From NCBI RefSeq assembly GCF_045124755.1, contig NZ_JBGVMK010000029.1: a stretch of 64,000 bases of DNA; one strand, given 5' to 3'. The notes beneath the pieces are model-generated. The model made no database searches, was not told the origin of the DNA, and was given only the letters and a program-made list of their open reading frames with translations. Numbering within the stretch: the first letter of the stretch is position 1; each line of letters starts with the position of its first letter. Made by a program: the position numbers and the translations under genes. This DNA comes from Succinimonas sp045124755. GTDB taxonomy: Bacteria; Pseudomonadota; Gammaproteobacteria; Enterobacterales; Succinivibrionaceae. Shown piece after piece: positions 1 to 9,093 of the stretch.

Positions 1-970
1 CGGTAGCCGAATATCCCGCGGCCACAATCCGGTCATCAAGCTTGACCAGATCCATAATGGCGGCGGTGGACAGGGAATTCTCGCTGGAACCGATATCAAT
101 GTAGCCCTTGGCCTGAGTGCCGATAATGACCTCCCCGTCCTTCATTTTTACCGGATCGATGAGCCAGAGAGTGGCCTGGGTTCTGAAGCCGGGACAAATG
201 CGATAATCCCCGCCGGCCTGCCAGTTGCCGTGATAGCAGTGAGAAAGAAAATCCTTGATATTGCCGTCATAATTGCCGAAGGAGCTGTATCCGCCCACCA
301 GAATCCTGCCGTCATCAAGGGGGAGGAAGGAAAGAGCGGTGGCATAGCCCCCCACCTCCTTGTAGGCCTCGGGATTGTCTCCCCAGCCCAGAGGGTTCTG
401 CAGAATAAAGGTCTTGCCGTTAAACCTGGCCACCCCCTCCCGCCGGTAATAGTTAAACTCGGTGTTGTATTCGGACTTGTTCACCCGGTAGCCAACGCCG
501 TCGCCGTTTTCGTCAATGCGCAGCAGTATTGCAGTGTTTTCATCAGAGGAAACGGAGTCCGTAACCCCGGTAACCTCAGGGGTGTAGTAGAGCATTTCAT
601 AGCGCCACTTTTCGGCATAATTCGGGTTGCCGTCCCAGTAGGAATCGCAGATATTGCCGTCAAGGATGTCATAGCAGTCCATGAACCTTCTGATATGCTG
701 TCCGAGGTCATACTGATGCGGCGCCGTCATCATGCTGGAAAACATGTTGTGCCGGTAGTACACCGAGGCCGCCTTGGGATTTTTTCCCTCGCTTAAGGAC
801 ATGGCAAAGGGGCCGAAGGCGGCAAATGAACCGTTATTGACCTCGGTAATCTGAAATGCCGGCTTCGCGGCCCCGGCGGCCAAAGCCGGACTCCCCCAGA
901 GACCGGCAGCGCCGGTCAGGAGCATTCCCAAACCAAATCTGAAGGCTGATGACTTATCTGATAACAACAT
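1..970 (-). CDS. DUF3466-like exported protein, partial
   Basis: An open minus-strand frame begins at 970 and is still open at the left edge (323 codons visible, C-terminus missing). An AGGAAG ribosome site sits 8 nt before the ATG. The N-terminus is a signal peptide: MLLSDKSSAF, a hydrophobic stretch, then a probable SPALAA cleavage site. The mature part is rich in Tyr, Trp, Asn and Gly, with paired cysteines (RRFMDCYDILDGNIC) and a CPGFRTQATLW segment. These resemble DUF3466 proteins of Vibrio and relatives, which lie next to an ABC-F ATPase gene and rlmKL just as here. The function of that family is unknown. The family call rests on remembered similarity and context. Confidence 0.6.
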   Translation of the reverse strand, partial: MLLSDKSSAFRFGLGMLLTGAAGLWGSPALAAGAAKPAFQITEVNNGSFAAFGPFAMSLSEGKNPKAASVYYRHNMFSSMMTAPHQYDLGQHIRRFMDCYDILDGNICDSYWDGNPNYAEKWRYEMLYYTPEVTGVTDSVSSDENTAILLRIDENGDGVGYRVNKSEYNTEFNYYRREGVARFNGKTFILQNPLGWGDNPEAYKEVGGYATALSFLPLDDGRILVGGYSSFGNYDGNIKDFLSHCYHGNWQAGGDYRICPGFRTQATLWLIDPVKMKDGEVIIGTQAKGYIDIGSSENSLSTAAIMDLVKLDDRIVAAGYSAT

Positions 971-990
971 TATTACTTCCTGCGTCTCTT

Positions 991-1044
991 TGCTGTTGTG
1001 TGTTCAATTGCTGCTGTGTGTTCAATTGCTGTTGCGTGTTCTGT
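991..1044. repeat. 18-bp tandem repeat, three copies
   Basis: Three adjacent 18-bp units (991-1008, 1009-1026, 1027-1044) share the core TGCTGTTGTGTGTTCAAT with one to four changes. They lie between uup and the DUF3466-like gene, just upstream of the latter's ribosome site on the minus strand. Further TGTTCCG/CTGTCTG-like degenerate units continue to about 1080. No known role. Confidence 0.75.
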
Positions 1045-1124
1045 TATTTGTTCCGCTGTCTGCTCTGCCGTTTGTTCCGTCCTGGGATTCACGCCGGCAG
1101 CCCTGTGATTATTTTCCGGCAATT

Positions 1125-3053
1125 TCAGGGATTTGCAATGGCTTCCAGCTCCTCCCAGCGGGCATAGGACTGCTCCAGCTCGCTCTGGCAGGAAGCATAC
1201 TTTTCCTGATTTGCCTTCATGTCCTCCGGGGACAGAGCGGCATAATCACTGCTCCCGAAGAGCTGCTCCAGTTCTGAAATGGCCTTCTCCAGTTCCTCGA
1301 TGCGGGCCGGCAGGGATTCGAGCTCCCTGTTTTCCTTATATGACAGCCGGCGGGGGCGGGGGTTCTCCCGCTTTTCCGCGGAAGAACTGTTTACCGGGGG
1401 CTTCTCCGGGATTTTACCAAAATTTTCCCGGGGAGCCGCGGTAATTTTTTGCGGCTCCTTCTGAGCCTCCCGGGCCTCCAAAGCCGCCCGGACGTCGGAA
1501 TAGCCGCCGATAAAGGTTTCCGCTCTCCCGGTGCCGTCAAAGTACCAGGTCTCGGTCACCACCCGATCCAGAAAATACCGGTCATGGCTGACCACCATCA
1601 GGGTAGCTGAAAAGTTTTCCAGAAGCTCCTCCAGAAGATCCAGAGTCTCGATATCCAGATCATTGGTGGGCTCGTCCAGAATCAGGAGATTGCACGGCTT
1701 CAGAAAAATCCGGGCCAGAAGGAGCCGGTTCTTCTCGCCGCCGGAGAGAGCTTTTACCGGGGTGCGGGCCCGTTCTGCCGAAAACAGAAAATCCTTGAGA
1801 TAGCTGTAAATATGCTGCTTTTTGCCCCCGGCCTCTACCTCGGTTTTGCCGGGAGCCAGGTTGTCCATCACCGTCTTTTCGGGATCCAGCTGCTCCCGGT
1901 ACTGATCAAAAAACGCCACCTCAAGACGGCTTCCGGTTTTTATTATGCCGGAGGCCGGCTTAATGTCCCCCAGAAGGGCTTTGATAAGGGTAGTTTTGCC
2001 GGTGCCGTTGGCGCCCGCAATGCCGATTTTGTCCCCCCGCACCACATAGGCGGAGAAATCCCGCAAAAGCTCCCGATCTCCCATGCGGAGACAAAGATCC
2101 GTGATCTCAAAAACGATCTTTCCCGAAAACTCTCCCCCGCCGGCCCGGAGTCTGACATTGCCGAGACGGTTTCTTCTCTCCTGATGCTCCCGGCGCATTT
2201 CCCGGAGCCGGCGCACCCGGCTGTCGGATCTGGTGAGACGGGCCTTGATGCCCTTCCGGATCCAGGCCTCCTCCTGGGAAAGCCGGCGGTCAAAGTCCTC
2301 GTTGCGGATCTCCTCCAGCCGGAGCGCCTCCTTCTTGGCAGAAAGATAGCTCTCAAAATTCCCCGGAAAGGAGGTGATCTGCCCCCGATCCACATCCGCC
2401 ACTCTGGTGGCCACGGCATTGATAAAGCTGCGGTCATGGGAAATAAAAACCACCGCTCCGGGAAAGGCCCGGATAAAATCCTGCAGCCACTCAATAGCCG
2501 GAATGTCCACATGGTTGGTGGGCTCGTCCAGAAGGAGGAGATCCGGAGCTGCCGCCAGCGCCCGGGCTAGCGCCACCTTGCGGAGCCAGCCGCCGGAAAG
2601 CGTGTCCATTTCGCTGTCGGGATCCAGCTTCATGAGACTGAGAATGCGCCGCACCTCCTTGTCATAAACCCAGCCGTGGGCGGCTTCAATGATTTCCCCC
2701 AGCTCCGAGAGGCGGCTCTGATTGGTTTCGGGATCCCTGATCAGAAGAAAGTATTCCGAAAGAGCCGCCCCGATCTCCGGGACGCCCCGGGCCGCATAGC
2801 AGTAGACCGGCAGCTTAAGATGGGCCGGGGGATCCTGCTCCAGGCGGGAAATCCGGAGCCCCTGCTTCACGATTCTCCGGCCGTCGTCGATATTAACCGA
2901 GCCCTCCATGATTTTAAGGAGTGTGGACTTCCCGGAGCCGTTGCGGCCCACCACGGCAACTCTTTCATGCTCCTCGATGGAAAGGGAAGCCCGGTCAAAA
3001 AGAGGAGCCGCGCTGTAGGAGAGGTAAATGCTGTCCAGATTCATGAGAGACAT
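1125..3053 (-). CDS. uup: ABC-F family ATPase Uup
   Basis: A soluble tandem ATPase of the ABC-F class that acts on ribosomes and DNA intermediates. At 642 aa it is close to the family length (about 635). It has two full nucleotide-binding domains: Walker A GRNGSGKS at 36-43 and GANGTGKT at 347-354, signature LSGG at 152-155 and 436-439, and Walker B LLLLDEPTN near 172-180 and LLILDEPTN near 456-464. There are no membrane segments. A charged coiled coil at about 575-640 matches the Uup C-terminal DNA-binding extension, which separates it from EttA and YheS. Its ATG overlaps the rlmKL stop codon by one base (TGATG), so translation is probably coupled. Confidence 0.93.
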   Translation of the reverse strand: MSLMNLDSIYLSYSAAPLFDRASLSIEEHERVAVVGRNGSGKSTLLKIMEGSVNIDDGRRIVKQGLRISRLEQDPPAHLKLPVYCYAARGVPEIGAALSEYFLLIRDPETNQSRLSELGEIIEAAHGWVYDKEVRRILSLMKLDPDSEMDTLSGGWLRKVALARALAAAPDLLLLDEPTNHVDIPAIEWLQDFIRAFPGAVVFISHDRSFINAVATRVADVDRGQITSFPGNFESYLSAKKEALRLEEIRNEDFDRRLSQEEAWIRKGIKARLTRSDSRVRRLREMRREHQERRNRLGNVRLRAGGGEFSGKIVFEITDLCLRMGDRELLRDFSAYVVRGDKIGIAGANGTGKTTLIKALLGDIKPASGIIKTGSRLEVAFFDQYREQLDPEKTVMDNLAPGKTEVEAGGKKQHIYSYLKDFLFSAERARTPVKALSGGEKNRLLLARIFLKPCNLLILDEPTNDLDIETLDLLEELLENFSATLMVVSHDRYFLDRVVTETWYFDGTGRAETFIGGYSDVRAALEAREAQKEPQKITAAPRENFGKIPEKPPVNSSSAEKRENPRPRRLSYKENRELESLPARIEELEKAISELEQLFGSSDYAALSPEDMKANQEKYASCQSELEQSYARWEELEAIANP

Positions 3054-5413
3054 CAGGCCGGTTCCTCTCTGTTTTGAGATGCGGAAGATCCGGAGGGAAT
3101 CCCGGTTTTGCCGGCGGGGGCCGGATCCCCCGGCGCCGCCTCGCGAAGCACGAAACAGCAGTGAATCTTCTTATTCCGGCTGAAATCCTCGGGGAGAGTC
3201 TTCAGGGACACGTCTTCAAAGGTCAGTCCCAGAGCGGCCACGGCCGCGGTGTCCAGCTGGAAATTCCGCTTGTTGTTGGAAAATATGATCACCCCGTGCG
3301 GTTTCAGGAGCCTCTTAAGATCCCGGAGGAGATCCGCATGATCCCGCTGCACGTCAAAGCTTTCCTCCATTCTTTTCGAATTGGAAAACGTCGGCGGGTC
3401 TGCAAAAATCAGGTCAAAGCGATCCCCGCAGGTCTTGATCCATTTGAGGCAGTCCGCCTGCACAAACTGGTTCCGGGGATTTTTAACGCCATTGGCCTTC
3501 ATGTTCTCCCGGGCCCAGTTAAGATAGGTGCGGCTCATGTCCACCGTAGTCACGCTGCGGGCGCCGTTAACCGCAGCGTAGACGCTGGCGCTGCCGGTAT
3601 AGGCAAAGACATTGAGCACATCCCGTCCCGGACTCATTTCCCCCACCATGCGCCGCGCCAGCCGGTGATCCAGAAAGAGTCCGGTGTCCAGATAGTCCCA
3701 GAGATTGACGATAAAGCAGCAGCCGTATTCCCGGATCAGCAGGGTTCTTTTGGTTTCGCTGAGCTTCTCGTACTGACTGTCCCCCTTTTTGCGCTCCCGC
3801 ACCTTAAGGACGATATTCTCTCCGGGGACATCCAGCACCTCGGCCACGGCGGCGATCATGTTAAGAAGCCGCCGATGGGCAACGTTGACGGGGATGGTTT
3901 TCGGGGCCTGATACTCCTGCACCAGAACATAATTGCCGTAGAGATCGATGGCGGCGGCGTAATCCGGGAGATCCGCATCATAAATGCGATAGGCCTCGAG
4001 GCCCTCTCTCCGGGCCCATTTACTGAGCCGCTTAAGGTTCTTCCGAAGCCTGTTCGCAAAATCCGCGGCAATAATGGCCTTTTCTCCGGAGTCCGGGCCT
4101 TCCCGGGGCGCCTCTCCCGAAGCCTTTTCCGAAGTCTTAAGAGCGGCTTCGTCCGGAGCCTGTTCCGGGAGCTTATCCGGTTCCCCGTCTTCTCGGTTCT
4201 CTCCCTTGTCTCCCTTGTCTTCCTTGTCTCCCTTGTCTTCCTTTTCTTTAATCGGCTCCTCCCCTCTTATGGCAAAGGTTCTGAGCTCGCAGGGGATGGC
4301 GCCGTTAAAGAGACGGTAGGAGCGTTCCGCCCGGAGTCTTAAACAGCTTAAAAGATCCTGAGAGGAGGAGATAATCCCGGCCCGCCAGCCCGGAAACTCG
4401 CTTCTTATTTTGTTGCCCAGAGATGTGTAAAGCTCCAGAAGCTCCGCAAAATTCCCCAGCCGCTCGCCATAGGGAGGATTGCAGAACAGGACTCCCGGCT
4501 CGGCCTCCGGAAAGGGATTTCGGAGACTCCTGATATCGCAGACCTCCACCTGAATGAGATCGGTGAGTCCGGCTTTTTCAATATTATCCCTGGCCCTAGC
4601 CACCACCTCGGGATCGCTGTCAAAGCCCCGGAAGCGGATCCCGGCTTCAAGGAGCCGCTTTTTGCCCTGAGCAGCTCTTTCCCGGGCTTCGGCCTTGAGC
4701 CGGGCCAGCAGCGAAGCATCAAAATTCCGAAGTCCCGCAAAACCATAGCGGCGTCTCAGCAGCCCCGGAGCCATATCCGCCGCCTTCATGCAGGCTTCAA
4801 TAAGGAGGGTGCCGGATCCGCACATGGGATCCACCGCATTTCCGGTAACATAGCCGCTTCTGACGATAATGGCCTGCGCCAGGTTTTCCTTCAAGGGGGC
4901 GGCTCCCGCTCTGGCGCGGTAGTCCCGGCGGTGCAGGGATTCCCCCGAAAGGTCGATGGAAACGGTGACATTGTTCTTTTTGTCCAGATGGGCATTGATT
5001 CTGACGTCCGGATGCTCCCGGTCAACATTGGGCCGAAAGCCCGTCTGTCTGGAAAAGCGGTCGCAGATGGCGTCCTTCACCCGCACGGCGCCGTACTGGG
5101 TATTTCTGATAAACTGATTGCTGCCGTTGAAATCCACGGCAATGGTGGTCTGATTGTCAAAATATTCCTCATAGCGGAGACTGTAGGCGCCATTGTAAAA
5201 ATTGATGTCATCTCCGGCATAGAAGGTGCCCAGAGCCAGGAGCACTCTGGTGGCAAACCGGGTTTCCAGACAGATCCGGATGCCGGTCTCCGTATCTCCG
5301 GCAAAGCTGACGCCGGCGATGGTCTCCTTGACATTGGCGGCTCCCAGAGCGGAAAGCTCCTCCCGGAGCAGGGCTTCCAGCCCCCGGGGACAGGCTGCAA
5401 AATAATTCAGCAT
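3053..5413 (-). CDS. rlmL: Bifunctional 23S rRNA methyltransferase RlmKL
   Basis: This fused enzyme makes m2G2445 (RlmL half) and m7G2069 (RlmK half) in 23S rRNA. The N-terminal half has a THUMP region (about 45-155), the SAM motif DPMCGSGTL at 195-203 and catalytic NPPY at 312-315. The C-terminal half has a second Rossmann motif, LNVFAYTGSAS, at 600-610 and DPPTFSNSK at 672-680. The protein is 786 aa, against about 700 in E. coli. The excess is a charged linker at about 388-446, rich in Lys, Asp, Glu and Gly and partly coded by 9-bp DNA repeats, plus a short Pro/Ser tail. The start has GAGG 9 nt upstream. It is first in an operon with uup. Confidence 0.93.
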   Translation of the reverse strand: MLNYFAACPRGLEALLREELSALGAANVKETIAGVSFAGDTETGIRICLETRFATRVLLALGTFYAGDDINFYNGAYSLRYEEYFDNQTTIAVDFNGSNQFIRNTQYGAVRVKDAICDRFSRQTGFRPNVDREHPDVRINAHLDKKNNVTVSIDLSGESLHRRDYRARAGAAPLKENLAQAIIVRSGYVTGNAVDPMCGSGTLLIEACMKAADMAPGLLRRRYGFAGLRNFDASLLARLKAEARERAAQGKKRLLEAGIRFRGFDSDPEVVARARDNIEKAGLTDLIQVEVCDIRSLRNPFPEAEPGVLFCNPPYGERLGNFAELLELYTSLGNKIRSEFPGWRAGIISSSQDLLSCLRLRAERSYRLFNGAIPCELRTFAIRGEEPIKEKEDKGDKEDKGDKGENREDGEPDKLPEQAPDEAALKTSEKASGEAPREGPDSGEKAIIAADFANRLRKNLKRLSKWARREGLEAYRIYDADLPDYAAAIDLYGNYVLVQEYQAPKTIPVNVAHRRLLNMIAAVAEVLDVPGENIVLKVRERKKGDSQYEKLSETKRTLLIREYGCCFIVNLWDYLDTGLFLDHRLARRMVGEMSPGRDVLNVFAYTGSASVYAAVNGARSVTTVDMSRTYLNWARENMKANGVKNPRNQFVQADCLKWIKTCGDRFDLIFADPPTFSNSKRMEESFDVQRDHADLLRDLKRLLKPHGVIIFSNNKRNFQLDTAAVAALGLTFEDVSLKTLPEDFSRNKKIHCCFVLREAAPGDPAPAGKTGIPSGSSASQNREEPA
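4200..4244. repeat. 9-bp repeat inside rlmKL
   Basis: Five consecutive 9-bp units (TCTCCCTTG or TCTTCCTTG) on the plus strand encode the KGDKEDKGDK part of the linker between the two RlmKL methyltransferase domains. Slippage here would change linker length in steps of three residues without breaking the frame. Confidence 0.8.
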
Positions 5414-5616
5414 AGATCAAACCTCGTTTTAAGTCCCTGTATTATATCAAAACGGCCCGGCCGGGAAAATTCCGGCAGGAGGGAATGACAGGGCAATACA
5501 AAACCCGGATTCCCGGAAATCGCCCCGGACAGAAACGGCAAAAAGCCCGCGGGGGACTTAAACAGCAATCAAACAAAGGAAAAAATGAGAAAAAGCATTT
5601 GAGAGAAGCTTTTGAA

Positions 5617-5701
5617 TGGTACCCAGAGAGGGACTTGAACCCTCACGATTTTACTCACTGCCACCTGAAGACAGCGTGTCTACCAATTCCACCATCTGGG
5701 C
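5617..5701 (-). tRNA. tRNA-Leu (CAG)
   Basis: An 85-nt cloverleaf with encoded CCA. The acceptor stem pairs GCCCAGA with TCTGGGT. The D-loop contains AATTGGTAGAC, the anticodon stem-loop CTGTC-TTCAGGT-GGCAG gives CAG, there is a long class II variable arm, and the T-loop is GGTTCAAGTCC. It is the last of three leucine tRNAs downstream of secG and is probably co-transcribed with it. Confidence 0.96.
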
Positions 5702-5772
5702 ACTACCCAAAATCCGACATCCCTTGCCAGGACGGCTCAGAACATCAGCAGGAAGACATTTACCGGTTTTAC

Positions 5773-5857
5773 TGGTACCCGAGGCGGGACTTGAACCCGC
5801 ACGCCGTTAAGCACTACCACCTCAAGGTAGCGTGTCTACCAATTCCACCACCCGGGC
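5773..5857 (-). tRNA. leuU: tRNA-Leu (GAG), copy 1
   Basis: An 85-nt class II tRNA with encoded CCA. The anticodon stem-loop CTACC-TTGAGGT-GGTAG gives anticodon GAG. It has the G1-U72 pair also found in E. coli leuU, which likewise follows secG. It differs from the next copy by one base in the variable arm (TTAACG against TTAGCG). Confidence 0.96.
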
Positions 5858-5924
5858 GCAATAAAAGGTAAAATGCCGATTCTGAAATTAAGCCTGACCG
5901 AGCGAATCACTTTCGATCAAACTA

Positions 5925-6009
5925 TGGTACCCGAGGCGGGACTTGAACCCGCACGCCGCTAAGCACTACCACCTCAAGGTAGCGTGTCTACCAATTCCAC
6001 CACCCGGGC
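5925..6009 (-). tRNA. leuU: tRNA-Leu (GAG), copy 2
   Basis: An 85-nt class II tRNA with encoded CCA and anticodon GAG, identical to the neighbouring copy except for one variable-arm base. It starts 30 nt after the secG stop codon, so the secG promoter probably also drives the tRNAs, and the tRNA 5' ends would be made by processing. Confidence 0.96.
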
Positions 6010-6038
6010 ACAACCAGCAAGGCAAATTCTTTCAGCTG

Positions 6039-6503
6039 TTACTGCTGATCTGCCTTTTCATCCGAAGAAGCTTCAGATGCGGTATTCTTGTTATCCTCAG
6101 GAACAGTCTTTTCAGCAGCCTTTTCCGCTGCGGGGGTTTCAACCTTTTCCACCTTGACTGCAGCCTTGCTGTCGGAATTTTCCACCGGAGCCGGCTGGCT
6201 TACCTGAGCGCTTTCAGTCTGCACCCCTTCTTCGATATTGTCAAAGGCGGCGCTTCCATGGTCTCTGTGGTTGTTAATATAACCCAGAGCCAAACAAATT
6301 CCAAAAAGCGTGAATGCCAAAACCCAGGTGCTTTTAGTAAAGAAATTACCGCTGCCGGCAGCGCCGAACAATGTATTTGCCGCGCCTGCTCCGAACGAAG
6401 CACCCATGCCTGCGCCCTTGCCCTGCTGAGCAAGGATAAAAGCCACAAGCAGGATCGCATTTACGAGAAAGAGCACCAGAAGTATTGCATAAGCCAGTGT
6501 CAT
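6039..6503 (-). CDS. secG: Protein-export subunit SecG
   Basis: Inner-membrane subunit of the SecYEG translocon that assists SecA-driven export. Two membrane segments (about 4-25 and 55-75) flank the conserved cytoplasmic loop with QQGKGAGMGASFGAG and NTLFGAAGS. At 154 aa it exceeds the usual 110 because of a soluble tail (about 95-154) rich in Glu, Ala, Pro and Lys. It follows glmM and precedes leucine tRNAs, as in E. coli. Its own promoter and the gap after glmM suggest a unit of secG plus three tRNAs. Confidence 0.95.
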   Translation of the reverse strand: MTLAYAILLVLFLVNAILLVAFILAQQGKGAGMGASFGAGAANTLFGAAGSGNFFTKSTWVLAFTLFGICLALGYINNHRDHGSAAFDNIEEGVQTESAQVSQPAPVENSDSKAAVKVEKVETPAAEKAAEKTVPEDNKNTASEASSDEKADQQ

Positions 6504-6543
6504 CGTCGTATCGTTCCTTTAACCTTGTCATTCAACGCGGGCT

Positions 6544-6571
6544 ATTCTAACAGAGATTTGCAACTTGACAA
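6544..6571 (-). promoter_or_regulatory. Sigma-70 promoter of secG and tRNA-Leu genes
   Basis: TTGTCA, 16-nt spacer, TAGAAT, followed by the GC-rich discriminator AGCCCGCG and preceded by A/T tracts (AAAAAAATTT) in the UP-element position. A GC-rich discriminator is typical of stringently controlled stable-RNA promoters, which suits the tRNAs downstream. Growth-rate control is inference. Confidence 0.7.
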
Positions 6572-6706
6572 GCATTTTTTGAAATTTTTTTACTTTTGCC
6601 AGTAAAACGGTCAAAAAACAGCCAGCCCGCCGCCGGTAACGGCTTTCAGGGAGGAATATGGCATTCCTCCGCTGAAAAGACCCTTTGCGGCCGTCTCCTC
6701 CGCTCC

Positions 6707-8047
6707 TCAGTTCTGACTCTGCTTTACGATAACATCGGCAATCCCGGAGGCCAGCTCCTGCACCAGAGCGGCATCATAGCCTTCCGCCATCACCCGCACC
6801 AGGGGCTCGGTGCCGGATTTCCGGAGCAGAATCCGCCCCTGATCTCCCAGCCGGGCTTCAGCGGCGCGGACGGTTTCCTGCACCTTTTCATCGCTGAGCG
6901 CATCAAAGCCGGCAATCAGCCTGACATTGATCAGCACCTGGGGATAAAGCTCGATATCCTTGTGCATGTCGCTGAGATCCTTCTGATCCTCGCACATGGC
7001 TCTCAGCACCTGGAGAGCGCTGATAATGCCGTCGCCGGTGGTGGTGTGCCGGAGACTGATAATGTGTCCGGAGTTCTCGCCCCCCAGCTTCCAGCCTCTT
7101 TCCAGAAGCTGCTCCATCACATAGCGATCCCCTACCTTGGCCCGGGCAAAGGGAATATCCAGCCGCTTCAGGGCATGCTCAAAGCCCAGGTTGGACATCT
7201 GAGTGCCCACAACGCCGCCCTCAAGCCGCCCGGTCTTCTGCTGATAGCGGGCAATGATATAGAGCAGCACGTCGCCGTCCAGAAGATGACCGTGAGCGTC
7301 CACCATCATCACCCGATCCCCGTCGCCGTCGAAGGCAATGCCCAGATTGGCCCGGTACTTCAGCACGTTCAGGATCAGGTTCTCCGGATGAGTGGAGCCG
7401 TAGCCGTCGTTGATGTTAAGACCGTCCGGTGTATTGCCGATGGCAATAACCTCCGCTCCCAGTTCCCGGAACACATCCGGAGCCACCTGATAGGTGGCGC
7501 CGTTGGCGCAGTCCACCACAATGCGGATGCCGGCCAGAGAATAGAAGTTAGGGAAGGTGCTCTTGCAGAATTCAATGTAGCGGCCCGGAGCGTCCTCCTT
7601 CCGGGAGGCCTTGCCCAGATTCCGGGACTCGGCCACCGTCATGGCATGATCCATGAGAGACTCGATCTTAAGCTCGGTTTCGTCGGGCAGCTTGGTGCCG
7701 TCCTTGGAAAAAAACTTAATGCCGTTATCATAGAAGGGATTGTGGGAAGCGGAGATCACCACGCCGGCCTCGGCCCGAAAGGCCTTGGTAAGATAGGCCA
7801 CGGCCGGAGTCGGCATGGGGCCTAACAGCACGGAATCCACCCCGGCGGCGCTGAAGCCGGATTCCAGAGCGGCCTCCAGCATGTATCCGGAAATTCTGGT
7901 GTCCTTGCCGATAACCACCTTCTTGGTGCCGGTTTCCGAAAGCACCTTGCCGGCCGCCCAGCCCAGCTTCATGACAAAATCCGGGACTATGGGATACTCC
8001 CCGACTTTTCCTCTGACGCCGTCAGTGCCAAAATACTGTCTCTGCAT
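6707..8047 (-). CDS. glmM: Phosphoglucosamine mutase GlmM
   Basis: Converts glucosamine-6-phosphate to glucosamine-1-phosphate for UDP-GlcNAc, and so for peptidoglycan and LPS. At 446 aa it matches the family (445). The phosphoserine motif ISASHNP is at 99-105 with active Ser101. The metal loop DGDGDR follows near 240, and sugar- and phosphate-binding motifs (GENSGH; RKSGTEPLVRVM) are in the C-terminal half. The start has an AAGGGG site. It follows folP by 55 nt in the conserved ftsH-folP-glmM cluster. Confidence 0.96.
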   Translation of the reverse strand: MQRQYFGTDGVRGKVGEYPIVPDFVMKLGWAAGKVLSETGTKKVVIGKDTRISGYMLEAALESGFSAAGVDSVLLGPMPTPAVAYLTKAFRAEAGVVISASHNPFYDNGIKFFSKDGTKLPDETELKIESLMDHAMTVAESRNLGKASRKEDAPGRYIEFCKSTFPNFYSLAGIRIVVDCANGATYQVAPDVFRELGAEVIAIGNTPDGLNINDGYGSTHPENLILNVLKYRANLGIAFDGDGDRVMMVDAHGHLLDGDVLLYIIARYQQKTGRLEGGVVGTQMSNLGFEHALKRLDIPFARAKVGDRYVMEQLLERGWKLGGENSGHIISLRHTTTGDGIISALQVLRAMCEDQKDLSDMHKDIELYPQVLINVRLIAGFDALSDEKVQETVRAAEARLGDQGRILLRKSGTEPLVRVMAEGYDAALVQELASGIADVIVKQSQN

Positions 8048-8102
8048 TTTTTAATCCCCTTTTAACCTGTGTTCCTTAGAAACCGTGTTCTCCTGAACCG
8101 TC

Positions 8103-8981
8103 CTAATTCTTCTTCCCCAGCTTGAAGATCTGCTTGAGCCGGGGCGCCTTGTGCGAAAACACATTGGCATATTCCCAGCATTTCAGAGCGTCAAACGTGG
8201 CCCGGACATCATGAACCCGGAGAATATGCGCCCCCTTGTGCACGGCGTAAAGAGCCAGCCCCACGGAGCCGAACACTCTCTCGTCCACCGGCACCCGCAG
8301 GAGATTGCCGATCATGGACTTCCGGGACACCCCCACCAGAAGGGGCAGCCCGAAGGAGGCGAAGGTATCCAGCCGGCCCATGAGCTCATAGTTCTGATCC
8401 AGGGTTTTGCCGAAGCCGAAGCCGGGATCGATGATAATGTTGCTTCTCTTAATGCCCGCATTCAGGCAGACATCTATTCTTTCATAGAAAAACTGATTGA
8501 TGTCCCCCAGAAGATCCTTATAGGAAGGATTTTCCTGCATGTTCCGGGGATCTCCCTGCATATGCATGAGACAGACGGGACAGCCGGTTTTGGCTACAAT
8601 CTCCAGAGCGCCGGGCACCTTAAGAGCCCGGATGTCGTTCACAAAATGCGCCCCGGCGTTAAGTCCCTCGCTGATGACCTCCGGCTTGGAGGTATCCAGG
8701 GAGATCATCACGTCCAGCTCCCGGGCGATCTTCTCCACCACCGGCACTACCCGGGAAAGCTCTTCATCCGCCGAAACCTCACCGGCGCCGGGCCGCGTGG
8801 ATTCTCCCCCCACATCGATGATCTGGGCGCCCTCCTTTACCATCTTTTCGGCATAGCGCACGGCATCGTCCAGCTTGTTATGCGTGCCTCCGTCTGAAAA
8901 CGAATCCGGAGTCACGTTCAATATTCCCATGATTTTCGGAGCGGTAAGATCCAGCTCCCGGTTTCTGAATGACAGTTTCAT
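8103..8981 (-). CDS. folP: Dihydropteroate synthase FolP
   Basis: Condenses p-aminobenzoate with hydroxymethyldihydropterin diphosphate in folate synthesis; the sulfonamide target. The start at 8981 (MKLSFRNREL) gives 292 aa, near the 282 of E. coli, with GAGG upstream. A longer in-frame start would overlap ftsH and add about 80 unrelated residues. Motifs: ILNVTPDSFSDGG, VGGESTRPGA, DPGFGFGKT and a C-terminal RVHDV. An intrinsic terminator separates it from ftsH, so it may depend on readthrough or on a promoter I did not identify. Confidence 0.95.
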   Translation of the reverse strand: MKLSFRNRELDLTAPKIMGILNVTPDSFSDGGTHNKLDDAVRYAEKMVKEGAQIIDVGGESTRPGAGEVSADEELSRVVPVVEKIARELDVMISLDTSKPEVISEGLNAGAHFVNDIRALKVPGALEIVAKTGCPVCLMHMQGDPRNMQENPSYKDLLGDINQFFYERIDVCLNAGIKRSNIIIDPGFGFGKTLDQNYELMGRLDTFASFGLPLLVGVSRKSMIGNLLRVPVDERVFGSVGLALYAVHKGAHILRVHDVRATFDALKCWEYANVFSHKAPRLKQIFKLGKKN

Positions 8982-9046
8982 CTTTGCCTCGGCATTTTCT
9001 CGGAATTCCGGCTGACCCTCCGGACTTAGCAAGGCGGCGGGCCTTT

Positions 9047-9081
9047 TAAAAACAAAACCCCTTTCCGCAGCGGAAAAGGGG
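9047..9081 (-). terminator. Intrinsic terminator after ftsH
   Basis: On the minus strand an 11-bp stem (CCCCTTTTCCGC against GCGGAAAGGGG, 9058-9081) is followed by TTTTGTTTTT. It lies 13 nt after the ftsH stop and before folP. Confidence 0.85.
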
Positions 9082-9093
9082 CTCTCGCAATAA

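Noticed and set aside
5485..6036. Plus-strand reading frames across the tRNA genes
   Set aside because: They are read through the complement of three tRNA-Leu genes; the repeated peptides reflect the tRNA repeats.
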